Source: Geomesophilobacter sediminis (GTDB lineage: Bacteria > Desulfobacterota > Desulfuromonadia > Geobacterales > Geobacteraceae). From it: a DNA stretch of 64,000 nucleotides. Positions 35,666 through 45,788 of the stretch are shown here, in pieces (position 1 is the stretch's first letter; each line of letters opens with the position of its first letter). Below the pieces are notes generated by a model. That model was not told the origin of the DNA and made no database searches. It saw nothing but the letters and a program-made list of their open reading frames with translations. The position numbers and the translations under genes are program-made. The stretch spans positions 126,001 to 190,000 of the forward strand of contig NZ_JAEMHM010000002.1 in the NCBI RefSeq assembly GCF_016458275.1, written 5' to 3'.

Positions 35666-35813
35666 GGAAACTCCGTTCGCGGTAGCCGTAAGGTGGACAC
35701 CCGGTGCCCACGCGGTCGACCCGATGGGTTGGTAATGGCGGGGAGGCGCTGCCCGCCCTGCGACGTTCATTGAGTTATTTCAGTAGGTTGCCCCGAAAAG
35801 GGCAGGTCCCCCT

Positions 35814-37922
35814 TTATACCACGAATCGGCCGGGGGCACAATCCTGGGGGGCGACGGGGACGACCGGCTCGGCCGGCGCCGCCGGACGCGGCAGGTCCGC
35901 GACGAAGTCGGGATCTTTGAGAATGGTGATGAAGATCGGCACCAGCCCGGGATCGAACTGGGCTCCGGCGTGGTCTCTGAGCTCCTGGATCGCGTCGGCA
36001 AGCCCGAGCGGCTTGCGGTAGGGGCGCTCCGAGGTCATGGCGTCGAAGGCGTCGGCGATGGCGAGGATGCGCGATTCCAAAAGGAGGCGGTCCCCCCCGA
36101 GCCGGCCCGGGTAGCCCTGGGCATCGAACCGCTCGTGGTGCTGCCCGATGCAAAGGCGCACGTCGTGGAGAAACTCGATCGGCTCCAGGATCTTCATCCC
36201 GATGGAGGGGTGCTGCCGCAGCTCGGCGACCTCCTCCGGGGTGAGCTCGTCCTTCTTGTTGAGCAGCGCCATGTTGATCCCGATCTTGCCGATGTCGTGC
36301 AGGATCGCCGCCCGCTCGATCACCTCCAGGCGCTCCTGGGGGAGCTCCAGCTTCCGGGCGATGGCCAGGGAGTAGCGGGTGACCCGTTCGGAGTGGCCAC
36401 GGGTGTAGCTGTCGTTGGCCTCGATGGCGGAGACCAGCGCCTGGATCGTGTTCAGGTAGGTCTTCTGCTGCTCGTCGTAGAGCTTGGCATTCTTGATCGC
36501 GATGCTCGCCTGGGCGGCGATGGTGCTCAACAGCTCCAGTTCTTCATGGTTGTACTTGGTGTTGTTCACCTTGTTGATGACGGTGATGGTTCCGATGATC
36601 TCCTCTTTCACCATGAGCGGCACGCAGATCGCGCTTTTGGTCTCGAAGCCGAGCGCGGAAATCCGGTCGAAGTGCGGCGATGCCTCGATGTCGGCGATGA
36701 GGAGCGGCTTGCGGTTTTCGATGACCCAGGTGGAGACGCTGGAGCGCTTCATCGGGATCCGGGTCCCGTTCGGGATCGGCCGGTCGTTCCCCATGATATT
36801 GGTGACGCTCAGCGAACCGCGCTCGGCGTCGTAGAGGACGACGTAACCGATCTGGGCCTGCATGGTATCGATGGTCGTCTTCACCACCAGGTTGAGCAGG
36901 CTGTCGATCTCCATGGTGCCGTTGATCGCCAGGCCGAGCCGGTACAGGGTGGAGAGCTTGGTGACCGCCTTCTCCAGGTTGGTGTTCTTGTCCTCGAGCT
37001 CGCCGGCGAGGTCGGCGATCTTGTAGTTCGCCTCCTCGATCTCCTCGATCCGCTCCTCCAGGGAGACGTTCAAGTTCTCGATTTCCCGGATCTGCTCCTC
37101 GAGCCGCGCGTTCATCGCGTCGGTCTCTTGGTGGTGCTTGAGGTTCTCCTGGGCCCGGGCCAGTTCCCGTTCCTGGGCGCAGGTGGAGTCGATCAGGCCC
37201 TTGAGCCGACCCACCATCAGGTTGAAGCTCTCGCCGAGGGTGCTCATCTCGATGCTCCCCTTGAGGGCGATCTGTTGGTCGAAGCGGCCGTTTTCGACCT
37301 CCTTCATGTAGGAGATCAGGCGGCGGATCGGGCGTTCCACGTAGCCGGTCAGGAAGAGGGCGATGATCCCGGAGACGAGCAGGGTGAGGAGCAGGCAGGC
37401 GATGATGGCGGTCTCGCGCTCACCCTCCAGAAAGCCGGTCATGTAATCGAGGGAGAGCCGGATCTCCAAGAGGCCCAGGGTGTCCTTGGACGGAGAGTGG
37501 CACTTGTAGCATTGGGGGGCGTTGCCGATGCGGGCGTAGGATTCGAAGACCCCGTCATGGCTGAAGAAGTTGTAGTTTCTCGGGATGGCGCGCTCGTCGA
37601 GGTCGGGGACCATCTTCCCGATCTCTTCCTTGACCGCCGAATTGAGGACCCGTCCGTTGGTGTCGATGATGCGGATCGACTTCACGAACTCGCGGGATTT
37701 GATGCGGGCGAAGATGTTGGCGATCTCGTCGGAGCGGCCGGAGAGCATGGCGTTGCCGATGCTGCTGCGGATCGTCTCGATGAGGACCGCCGTGTTGCGG
37801 TTGGCGATCTCCTGGAGCATCTCCTTTTGTTTCTGGTAGTTGAGGTAGGCCGCCGTGGAGAAGATCACCACCAGGATAACGGTGATCAACGTTAGAATTT
37901 TCACCTTGAGCGAGCTGTACAT
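35814..37922 (-). CDS. Membrane haem-sensor-like HD-GYP phosphodiesterase (periplasmic CxxCH, HAMP, GAF, HD-GYP)
   Basis: Probable cyclic-di-GMP phosphodiesterase of 702 residues. Order: membrane helix (about 6-26), periplasmic domain with a c-type haem motif C-Y-K-C-H (138-142), second membrane helix (about 170-190), HAMP, a long coiled coil (about 250-320), GAF (about 325-480) and HD-GYP with I-L-H-D-I-G-K-I-G and H-H-E-R-F-D-A-Q-G-Y-P-G. A Pro-rich tail follows. The ATG at 37922 is preceded by a G-rich site and gives a proper membrane start; the frame is open 32 codons further. Covalent haem outside the membrane suggests redox or gas sensing. Confidence 0.9.
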   Translation of the reverse strand: MYSSLKVKILTLITVILVVIFSTAAYLNYQKQKEMLQEIANRNTAVLIETIRSSIGNAMLSGRSDEIANIFARIKSREFVKSIRIIDTNGRVLNSAVKEEIGKMVPDLDERAIPRNYNFFSHDGVFESYARIGNAPQCYKCHSPSKDTLGLLEIRLSLDYMTGFLEGERETAIIACLLLTLLVSGIIALFLTGYVERPIRRLISYMKEVENGRFDQQIALKGSIEMSTLGESFNLMVGRLKGLIDSTCAQERELARAQENLKHHQETDAMNARLEEQIREIENLNVSLEERIEEIEEANYKIADLAGELEDKNTNLEKAVTKLSTLYRLGLAINGTMEIDSLLNLVVKTTIDTMQAQIGYVVLYDAERGSLSVTNIMGNDRPIPNGTRIPMKRSSVSTWVIENRKPLLIADIEASPHFDRISALGFETKSAICVPLMVKEEIIGTITVINKVNNTKYNHEELELLSTIAAQASIAIKNAKLYDEQQKTYLNTIQALVSAIEANDSYTRGHSERVTRYSLAIARKLELPQERLEVIERAAILHDIGKIGINMALLNKKDELTPEEVAELRQHPSIGMKILEPIEFLHDVRLCIGQHHERFDAQGYPGRLGGDRLLLESRILAIADAFDAMTSERPYRKPLGLADAIQELRDHAGAQFDPGLVPIFITILKDPDFVADLPRPAAPAEPVVPVAPQDCAPGRFVV

Positions 37923-38157
37923 ACCCCCCCTGCTCAGCGGATTCTCTGCCAAATCGCCGAAACGTAGAAGCGATATAGCGTAATTCGCGGGAAACCACAA
38001 CAGATTTCGCCATTGCACCCGGGTTGAGTGTTACCTTTTTTCCCGCGCCGGCTCCGCGTTTCCGGGAATCAGTGGTAAGATTAAAGAGCGCAAGCCAGGG
38101 TTCTAATTAAAGCAAGTCGCGAGCCAACCGAAGCGCCCGTCGTGCCAGACAAAATGA

Positions 38158-38187
38158 TTGACTTCGCAGGGTGTTCTATGATTAATA
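38158..38187 (+). promoter_or_regulatory. Candidate sigma-70 promoter for the SpoIID gene
   Basis: TTGACT at 38158-38163, an 18-nt spacer and TTAATA at 38182-38187, about 45 nt before the coding start. Confidence 0.35.
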
Positions 38188-38231
38188 TCTGAGGCTTTTT
38201 AGAAAGGGTAAATCCACTCATTGTGCCGCAC

Positions 38232-39338
38232 ATGAACCGTTTTCGGATCTTGATCATACTGATGCTCTCCCTGGTTGCCGGGGGGAGCATCGCCTCTCCG
38301 CGACCGGAAACGATCCGGGTCGCCCTGCTCAAGGGAGCGGAGAGCGTGCGGGTCGATGGTTCCGGTCTCCTCTTAACCGATGGGACCATGCCGCTGGACC
38401 TGGAGCCCCCGTTCGAGCTGCGTCGCGGCCGGGACGGGATCCTGGTGAACGGCAAAACCCTGCGCCGGCTCATCGTCTCCGCCCCCCAGCGGGTCACGGT
38501 GAACGGAAAGGGATACCGCGGACTGCTTGATATCAGCCCCTCCGACAAGGGGCTTTTGGTTGTCAATGAACTCGGCCTGGAGGAATACCTGGTCGGGCTC
38601 ATCAACTGCGAGATCTCCTCGGCCTGGCCCATCGAGGCGGTGAAGGCCCAGGCGGTCATCGCCCGCTCCTATGCCATGTACCAGAAGGCGGCGCGGCGGG
38701 GAGCCCCCTACCAGTTGGAGTCGAGCGTGATGGACCAGGTCTACGATGGCGCCGACGGCGAGGACAGTCGCGCGGCGCGCGGGGTCCAGGAGACGGCGGG
38801 GGAGGTGCTCACCTACGACGGCAGGGTGATCCAGGCCTTCTACCATTCCAACTGCGGCGGCCACACCGAGGACGCCGAAAACGTCTGGGGCCAGTCGGTC
38901 CCCTACCTGCACGGCGTACCCTGCAGCTACTGCGGCGAGGCGAACCCCTCCCGCTGGGAGCAGACCGTCTCGCTGAAGAAGCTGGAGTCAGGGCTGCGTG
39001 CGGCCGGCTACCCGGTCGGCACGATCCGGGACCTCAAGGTGCTCGGGAGAAACCGCAGCGGCAGGGTCGAGGAGGTCGGTGTCGTCTCCTCTCGCGGCAA
39101 CACCGCGGTTCCCGGGGTCGGCTTCCGCAAGGCACTCGGCTACAGCTTCGTGAAGAGCACCAATTTCGAACTCCGCGTCTCAGGCGACGAATGCGTCATC
39201 GCCGGGGTGGGGAGCGGCCACGGCGTCGGCCTCTGCCAATGGGGTGCCAAACAGCGCGCGGCCGATGGCTTCAGCTATCGCGAGATCCTCACCTATTACT
39301 ATCCCGGGGTGAAGCTCGCCAAGGTGTCCGATTACTAG
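38232..39338 (+). CDS. SpoIID/LytB-domain protein
   Basis: Secreted protein of 368 residues with an N-terminal signal peptide (hydrophobic to about residue 21). The SpoIID domain shows E-E-Y-L-V-G-L-I-N-C-E-I, W-P-I-E-A-V-K-A-Q-A-V-I-A-R-S-Y-A, Y-H-S-N-C-G-G-H-T-E and the terminal G-H-G-V-G-L-C-Q-W-G-A. Related proteins are peptidoglycan lytic transglycosylases or their regulators; this is not a sporulation context. GTG 38223 is an alternative start. Stops one base before queA, so the two may be cotranscribed. Confidence 0.88.
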   Translation: MNRFRILIILMLSLVAGGSIASPRPETIRVALLKGAESVRVDGSGLLLTDGTMPLDLEPPFELRRGRDGILVNGKTLRRLIVSAPQRVTVNGKGYRGLLDISPSDKGLLVVNELGLEEYLVGLINCEISSAWPIEAVKAQAVIARSYAMYQKAARRGAPYQLESSVMDQVYDGADGEDSRAARGVQETAGEVLTYDGRVIQAFYHSNCGGHTEDAENVWGQSVPYLHGVPCSYCGEANPSRWEQTVSLKKLESGLRAAGYPVGTIRDLKVLGRNRSGRVEEVGVVSSRGNTAVPGVGFRKALGYSFVKSTNFELRVSGDECVIAGVGSGHGVGLCQWGAKQRAADGFSYREILTYYYPGVKLAKVSDY

Positions 39339-40364
39339 ATGTTTCTTTCCGATTTCGATTATCCGCTCCCCCCGGAGCTGATCGCGCAGCACCCCGCCCA
39401 GCGCCGCGACGCATCACGGGTGATGACCCTGAACCGCGAAAGCGGCGCCATCGGGGAAACCGTCGTCGCCGACTGCGCGGCGCTTTTTCGCCCCGACGAC
39501 CTCCTGGTTTTGAACGACACCCGGGTGATCCCGGCCCGGCTCTTCGGCAAGAAGAGCAGCGGCGGCAAGGTGGAGATCTTCCTGGTGCGCCGGGAAGGGG
39601 GCGACTCCGAGATCTGGAGCGCACTGATCAAGGCCTCGAAATCACCTTCCGACGGCTGCGTCGTCGAGCTTGCCGAGGGGGTGACCGCGACGGTGCTTTC
39701 CCGCGGCGAGGGGGAATGGCGGGTCCGCTTCGCAGGCTTCGACGACTTCCATGAGTGGCTGGAGCGGGTAGGGCGGTTGCCGCTTCCCCCGTACATCAAG
39801 CGGGAACCGGAAGGGGCGGACCGGGAGCGTTACCAGACCGTCTTCGCCCGGGAGCGCGGGGCGGTGGCGGCGCCGACCGCGGGGCTGCACTTCACCGAGG
39901 AGCTTTTGGGGCAGATCCGCGCCCGCGGTACCGAGATCGCTTCGCTCACCCTCCACGTGGGGCTCGGCACCTTCATGCCGGTCCGGGTGGAGGCGCTTGC
40001 CGAACATACCATGCACCGCGAGTCCTACCGGATCCCCGAGGAGACGGTGGCCGCCCTGCAGCGAACCCGGCAACGGGGCGGGCGGGTGATCGCGCTGGGT
40101 ACGACGACGCTTCGGGCGCTGGAGCACGCGGCTTCCTTGGGCGAAATCAAGAGCGGGCCGGGGGAGGCCGACATCTTCATCCTCCCGGGGCATCGCTTCC
40201 GCGCCGTCGACGCGCTCTTCACCAACTTTCACCTCCCGAAGTCGACCCTCTTCATGCTGGTCTGCGCTTTCGCGGGGAAGGAGCGGATGCTCGCGGCATA
40301 TGCCGAGGCGGTGCAGCGGCGCTTCCGGTTTTTCAGCTACGGCGACGCGATGTTCATCGGCTAA
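39339..40364 (+). CDS. queA: S-adenosylmethionine:tRNA ribosyltransferase-isomerase
   Basis: Transfers the ribosyl part of SAM to preQ1-modified tRNA to make epoxyqueuosine. The 341-residue protein starts [14 protein letters not shown] and contains [21 protein letters not shown] and the [12 protein letters not shown] block. It starts directly after the SpoIID stop. It pairs with tgt downstream in queuosine synthesis. Confidence 0.97.
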   Translation: MFLSDFDYPLPPELIAQHPAQRRDASRVMTLNRESGAIGETVVADCAALFRPDDLLVLNDTRVIPARLFGKKSSGGKVEIFLVRREGGDSEIWSALIKASKSPSDGCVVELAEGVTATVLSRGEGEWRVRFAGFDDFHEWLERVGRLPLPPYIKREPEGADRERYQTVFARERGAVAAPTAGLHFTEELLGQIRARGTEIASLTLHVGLGTFMPVRVEALAEHTMHRESYRIPEETVAALQRTRQRGGRVIALGTTTLRALEHAASLGEIKSGPGEADIFILPGHRFRAVDALFTNFHLPKSTLFMLVCAFAGKERMLAAYAEAVQRRFRFFSYGDAMFIG

Positions 40365-40456
40365 AAGACCTAGGCAAAAAAAGTTTAAGAATAACGGCCA
40401 TCTGACGAAAGATTATCTAATGTGCCGCAGGTGGCTTTGAGATACGGCCCCGACAA

Positions 40457-40560
40457 CTCCCCCCTTCGACCAAGTTGGGCGGGAGGGGATTTGCTTATCC
40501 CCCATTAAAACCTTAAAGCAAATCCCCCTAAATCCCCCTTCGCAAAGGGGGACTTGACGG
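40457..40560. repeat. REP-like family B, inverted pair
   Basis: CTCCCCCCTTCGACCAAG with a GGAGGGGATTTGC tail, 20 nt of spacer, then GCAAATCCCCCTAAATCCCC with the hairpin CCCTTCGCAAAGGG. Two elements face each other, filling the gap before tgt. Confidence 0.85.
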
Positions 40561-40583
40561 ATGTCCGGCAAGAAATTTGCTAG

Positions 40584-41783
<1,200 letters not shown>

Positions 41784-41789
41784 AGTCCT

Positions 41790-41892
41790 TCCCAGTCCCC
41801 CTTTGGCAAAAGGGGAGTTAGGGGGATTTGCCTTTGATGTTTTGATGAGGGGAGAAGCAAATCCCCCCCGACCCCCCTTCGCAAAGGGGGGA
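41790..41892. repeat. REP-like family B, inverted pair
   Basis: AGTCCCCCTTTGGCAAAAGG with a TTAGGGGGATTTGCC tail, about 28 nt of spacer, then GCAAATCCCCCCCGACCCCC with CCTTCGCAAAGG. Inverted-pair layout as at 40457. Confidence 0.85.
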
Positions 41893-42008
41893 GGTAACGG
41901 ACGAAATAAAAGGCCGGAGGCTGGTCCGGGTTTCCCCGATCCCCGATCCCCGACCCCTGACCCTGTATTTTCAATAACAAATGCAATAACTATCCAGGAG
42001 GTATGACA

Positions 42009-42329
42009 ATGTTAGGTTTGGCGTTTGCAATGGCTTCTCCCCCGGGCGGCGCTTCCGGGGCCGCTTCGAACCCCTTCGCCCAGTTCATCCCGCTCATCCT
42101 CATGTTCGCCATCTTCTACTTCCTGCTGATCCGTCCGCAGCAGAAGAAGGCGAAAGAGCACCGTTCGCTCCTCGAGGGGCTGAAAAAGGGTGACCAGGTC
42201 GTTACCGCCGGCGGCATGCACGGCAAGGTGACCGACATCAACGACCAGGTGGTTACCATCGAGGTCTCCCCCGGCGTGAACATCAAGTTCAACAAGGGGT
42301 TCATCGCCTCGATCGTCAAGAAGGACTAG
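42009..42329 (+). CDS. yajC: Preprotein translocase subunit YajC
   Basis: Small accessory subunit of the SecDF complex, 106 residues. One membrane helix (about 24-41, F-I-P-L-I-L-M-F-A-I-F-Y-F-L-L-I) is followed by R-P-Q-Q-K-K and the cytoplasmic beta domain with V-V-T-A-G-G-M-H-G-K-V. ATG 42009 lies seven bases after AGGAGGT; the ATG at 42003 abuts the ribosome site and is less likely. Confidence 0.95.
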   Translation: MLGLAFAMASPPGGASGAASNPFAQFIPLILMFAIFYFLLIRPQQKKAKEHRSLLEGLKKGDQVVTAGGMHGKVTDINDQVVTIEVSPGVNIKFNKGFIASIVKKD

Positions 42330-42362
42330 AGCGTTTTTACTATCCGGCAAAGGAGTTTGTTC

Positions 42363-43961
42363 ATGAAGAAATACGCTTGGCGCGTCAGCCTGATTGCCCT
42401 CTTCATCGTCGCCTCAATCGTTTACCTGGTACCGACGGTGGTCGGGCAGCTCCCCTCGTGGTGGAGCGGTGTTCTCCCCAAGGACAAAATCCATCTCGGT
42501 CTTGACCTGCAGGGGGGGACCCACCTGGTGATGGGGGTTGAGACCCAAAAGGCGGTGGAAGGTCAGCTGGACCTGATCGCCACCGATATCGAGGACTCGC
42601 TCAACGAGCAGAAGGTGCGCTTCAAGAAGGTTGGCAAGATCAGCAGCGACCGCGTTCAGGTCACCCTTTACGACAGCGCCTCTGCCGATGCGGTGCAGAA
42701 GCTGGTGAAAAAGAAGTACCCCGACCTCGAGCTGCTCCCGGCCACCAACGAGGGTGGCTTCGTCAACATGCAGCTTCGCATCAACGAGAAAGAGGCCCAG
42801 GTCCGCAAGGACCGCGCGGTGGCCCAGGCCCTGGAGACGATCCGGAACAGGATTGACCAGTTCGGCGTCGCCGAGCCGATCATCCAGCGCGAAGGGATCG
42901 ACCACATCGTGGTACAGCTCCCCGGCATCAAGGATCCCAAGCGTGCCATCGAGCTGATCGGCAAGACCGCCCGCCTCGAGTTCAAACTCGTCGACGAGAA
43001 CGTCAACGCTGCGACCGCCACCCCGGGGACCATCCCCGAGGACGACGAACTCCTCTATGAAAAGCGCACCGATCCCACCACCGGCGCCGTCTCCGAGACG
43101 CCGCTCGTGGTCAAGCGCAAGGCGATGATCACCGGCGAGCTCCTCACCGATGCCCAGATCCGCATCGACTCGCAGTACAACCAGCCCTACGTCGCCATCG
43201 AGTTCAACTCGACCGGCGCGCGGCTCTTCGACCAGGTCACCGCCGCCAACGTCGGCAAGCGCTTTGCCATCGTGCTGGACAACAACATCTACTCCGCCCC
43301 GGTCATCCGGGAAAGGATCTCCGGCGGCTCCGCCCAGATCTCCGGCTCCTTCACCGAAAAGGACGCCTCCGACCTCGCCATCGTTTTGCGCGCCGGTTCG
43401 CTCCCCGCTCCGGTCAAGATCCTGCAGAACGTCACCGTCGGTCCTTCCCTGGGTGCCGACTCCATCCACAAGGGGCTCTTCGCCGGTCTGATCGGCGTCG
43501 CCCTGGTCGTGGTGTTCATGGCGATCTACTACAAGATCTCCGGCATGGTCGCCAACATCGGGATGGTGCTCAACATCGTCTACCTGATGGGGGCGATGGC
43601 GGCCCTCGGCGCGACGCTCACCCTCCCGGGCATCGCCGCTATCGTCCTTCTGGTCGGTATGTCGGTCGACGCGAACGTGCTCATCTTCGAGAGGATCCGC
43701 GAGGAGCTCCGGCTGGGCAAGACGCCGCATGCGGCGCTCGACGCCGGCTACGACAAGGCGTTTTTGACCATCATGGACTCCCACGTTACCACGCTCATCA
43801 CCGCGGCGGTGCTGTTCCAGTTCGGCACCGGCCCGGTCAAAGGGTTCGCCGTCTCCCTGAGCCTCGGTATCATCATCAACCTCTTCACGTCGCTGGTATC
43901 CACCCGGGTTATCTTCGACATGTTCCTCGATCGCGTCCGCGTGAAGAGACTCAGCATATAA
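42363..43961 (+). CDS. secD: Protein translocase subunit SecD
   Basis: Uses the proton gradient to drive late steps of Sec export. The 532-residue protein has an N-terminal membrane helix, a large periplasmic P1 region starting L-G-L-D-L-Q-G-G-T-H-L, and five C-terminal helices of the RND type with the D-A-N-V-L-I-F-E-R-I-R-E-E-L loop. ATG 42363 has AAAGGAG seven bases upstream. Followed after 10 nt by secF. Confidence 0.97.
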   Translation: MKKYAWRVSLIALFIVASIVYLVPTVVGQLPSWWSGVLPKDKIHLGLDLQGGTHLVMGVETQKAVEGQLDLIATDIEDSLNEQKVRFKKVGKISSDRVQVTLYDSASADAVQKLVKKKYPDLELLPATNEGGFVNMQLRINEKEAQVRKDRAVAQALETIRNRIDQFGVAEPIIQREGIDHIVVQLPGIKDPKRAIELIGKTARLEFKLVDENVNAATATPGTIPEDDELLYEKRTDPTTGAVSETPLVVKRKAMITGELLTDAQIRIDSQYNQPYVAIEFNSTGARLFDQVTAANVGKRFAIVLDNNIYSAPVIRERISGGSAQISGSFTEKDASDLAIVLRAGSLPAPVKILQNVTVGPSLGADSIHKGLFAGLIGVALVVVFMAIYYKISGMVANIGMVLNIVYLMGAMAALGATLTLPGIAAIVLLVGMSVDANVLIFERIREELRLGKTPHAALDAGYDKAFLTIMDSHVTTLITAAVLFQFGTGPVKGFAVSLSLGIIINLFTSLVSTRVIFDMFLDRVRVKRLSI

Positions 43962-43971
43962 GGGGGAGACA

Positions 43972-44880
43972 ATGGAACTCATCGGCAAAACCAAGATCGA
44001 TTTCATGGGGATGAAGAAGGTTACCTTCGTCATCTCCGGCATCATAGCCCTCATCGGGCTCATCGCCATCATCCAGATCGGCCGCGGCGCCGCCAACATG
44101 GGGATCGACTTCTCCGGCGGCATCGCGATGCAGCTCAAATTCGACAAGCCGGTCACCATCCAGCAGGCCCGCGAGGCCCTGGTGCGGGAAGGGGTGAAGG
44201 ACGCCGAACTCCAGGAGATCACCGACGGTAACAAACTCCTGATCAAGATCCGCAAGGGCTCCCAAGGCGATGTGAAGGTCGCCGACCACATTCAGGACGT
44301 GCTCAAGAAGGAGTTCCCGGCCAACCCGTTCCAGGTGGAGAGCTCCACCGAGATCGGTCCCTCCATCGGTGAGAAGCTGAAGAAGGACACCCTGGTCGCC
44401 GTCGCCATCTCGATGCTCGGCATCGTCCTCTACATCGCCTGGCGTTTCGACTTCAAGTTCGGCGTGGCCGCCGTCGTGGCGACCCTGCACGACGTCCTCG
44501 CCATCTTCGCGGTCTTCTTCCTGCTGCACAAGGAGGTCAACCTCCTGCTGATCACCGCGGTCCTTACCATCGCCGGTTATTCCATGACCGACACCGTCGT
44601 CGTCTTTGACCGAATCCGTGAGAACCTGCACAAAAGCCTCAAGGATCCCCTCATGGACGTATTCAACCGCAGCATCAACGAGGTCCTTTCCCGTACCATC
44701 GTCACCTCGCTCACCGCGTTTCTGTCCGCGGTCGCGCTGCTCGTCTTCGGCGGCGAGGTGATCCACGACTTCGCCTTCGCGCTTGCGGTGGGGATCGCGG
44801 TCGGTACCTATTCGTCCGTCTTCGTGGCCAGCCCGATCGTCGTGATCTGGGAGAAAGCACCGGAAGAGGTCAAGGCATAA
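43972..44880 (+). CDS. secF: Protein translocase subunit SecF
   Basis: Partner of SecD, 302 residues. Family marks are G-I-D-F-S-G-G-I-A-M-Q-L in the first periplasmic segment, T-I-A-G-Y-S-M-T-D-T-V-V-V-F-D-R-I-R-E-N and the S-I-N-E-V-L-S-R-T-I-V-T-S-L-T motif, with six membrane helices. A GGGGGAG ribosome site precedes ATG 43972. Confidence 0.97.
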   Translation: MELIGKTKIDFMGMKKVTFVISGIIALIGLIAIIQIGRGAANMGIDFSGGIAMQLKFDKPVTIQQAREALVREGVKDAELQEITDGNKLLIKIRKGSQGDVKVADHIQDVLKKEFPANPFQVESSTEIGPSIGEKLKKDTLVAVAISMLGIVLYIAWRFDFKFGVAAVVATLHDVLAIFAVFFLLHKEVNLLLITAVLTIAGYSMTDTVVVFDRIRENLHKSLKDPLMDVFNRSINEVLSRTIVTSLTAFLSAVALLVFGGEVIHDFAFALAVGIAVGTYSSVFVASPIVVIWEKAPEEVKA

Positions 44881-44891
44881 GAGAGGAATCG

Positions 44892-45470
44892 ATGAGCAAA
44901 GAGAACCTGCTTACCATTGTGGTCGCCCTCATCGTCGGACTTTTAGGCGGCTACCTCATCTTCAATATCAGCAGCAGCAACAAGCAGGAGCCGAACAACG
45001 CCGCGGTCCCGCTGGGCGCCGGTTCTCCGACCGACTACCAGCGGCGCATCGCCGAGGCCGAAAAGATCGTCGCCCGCGAGCCCCAAAACGTACAGGTCTG
45101 GAACCAGCTCGCCAACGACTACTTCGACACCGATCAGCCCCAGAAGGCGGTCAACGCCTATACCAAGGTGCTGGAGCTCGAGCCGAAGAACGTGAATGCG
45201 CTGACCGACCAGGGGATCATGTACCGCCGTCTCGGCTGGTACGACAAGGCGATCGCCAACTTCGAGAAGGCGCAGGCGACCGATCCGCGGCACCTGCAGA
45301 GCCTTTACAACCTCGGCGTGGTGTACATGAACGATCTCAAGCAGCCCGAAAAGGCGCGCGAGATCTGGACCAAGTACCTCCAGTTCGACTCGACCAGCCC
45401 GACCGCCCAGCAGATCAAGTCCGAGATGCAGAACATGGCGAACATGCCCCCCGGCATGGGCAAGAAATAG
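44892..45470 (+). CDS. Membrane-anchored TPR protein
   Basis: Protein of 192 residues with an N-terminal membrane helix (about 6-26) and three to four tetratricopeptide repeats (about 55-170), for example V-W-N-Q-L-A-N-D-Y-F-D-T-D-Q-P and Y-N-L-G-V-V-Y. It ends with a Met/Pro/Gly tail. Located 11 nt after secF, so it probably belongs to the Sec operon. It may scaffold envelope complexes; no specific role can be read. Confidence 0.85.
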   Translation: MSKENLLTIVVALIVGLLGGYLIFNISSSNKQEPNNAAVPLGAGSPTDYQRRIAEAEKIVAREPQNVQVWNQLANDYFDTDQPQKAVNAYTKVLELEPKNVNALTDQGIMYRRLGWYDKAIANFEKAQATDPRHLQSLYNLGVVYMNDLKQPEKAREIWTKYLQFDSTSPTAQQIKSEMQNMANMPPGMGKK

Positions 45471-45474
45471 TCGT

Positions 45475-45530
45475 CAGATACCAGTAGCCAGTAGGCAGAT
45501 TCAGAAATCTGTAATCAGTAATCAGTCATA
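45475..45530. repeat. Heptamer-period satellite
   Basis: Eight 7-nt units (CAGATAC, CAGTAGC, CAGTAGG, CAGATTC, AGAAATC, TGTAATC, AGTAATC, AGTCATA) starting 4 nt after the TPR gene stop. Confidence 0.85.
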
Positions 45531-45539
45531 GGTCCGCCC

Positions 45540-45620
45540 AAGTCCCTCTTTGCGAAGGGGGATTTAGGGGGATTTGTCTTATCCAGTCCACCCTCCTCTT
45601 TCTTTCAAGGGGAGGGTGCC
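45540..45620. repeat. REP-like family B plus related hairpin
   Basis: AAGTCCCTCTTTGCGAAGGG with a GGATTTAGGGGGATTTG tail, followed by a second GC-rich hairpin (CCACCCTCC-tctttcttt-cAAGGGGAGGGTG). Confidence 0.75.
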
Positions 45621-45675
45621 GTTTTTTGGGCATCTCGACCCACCAGTGCATTTCGGGACCGAGTGTGATTGACAC

Positions 45676-45731
45676 TGTGGGAGCGAATACCTTCTGATCA
45701 CGCGCGCCAGGAATGGCGCTTCCGCAGAAAA
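45676..45731. repeat. REP-like family A (copy 3)
   Basis: GTGGGAGCG left stub at 45677 and a right arm CGCGCCAGGAATGGCGCTTC with two changes relative to the copies at 3633 and 15102. Located about 60 nt before recJ. Confidence 0.75.
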
Positions 45732-45788
45732 TACTGTAGTCTTCCCCAACTGTCATTTTGATTTATCCCTGTTACGGAGCTCCCCTTT

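Noticed and set aside
35970-37895. Plus-strand open frame of 641 codons
   Set aside because: Antisense to the HD-GYP protein; it reflects high GC at third positions.
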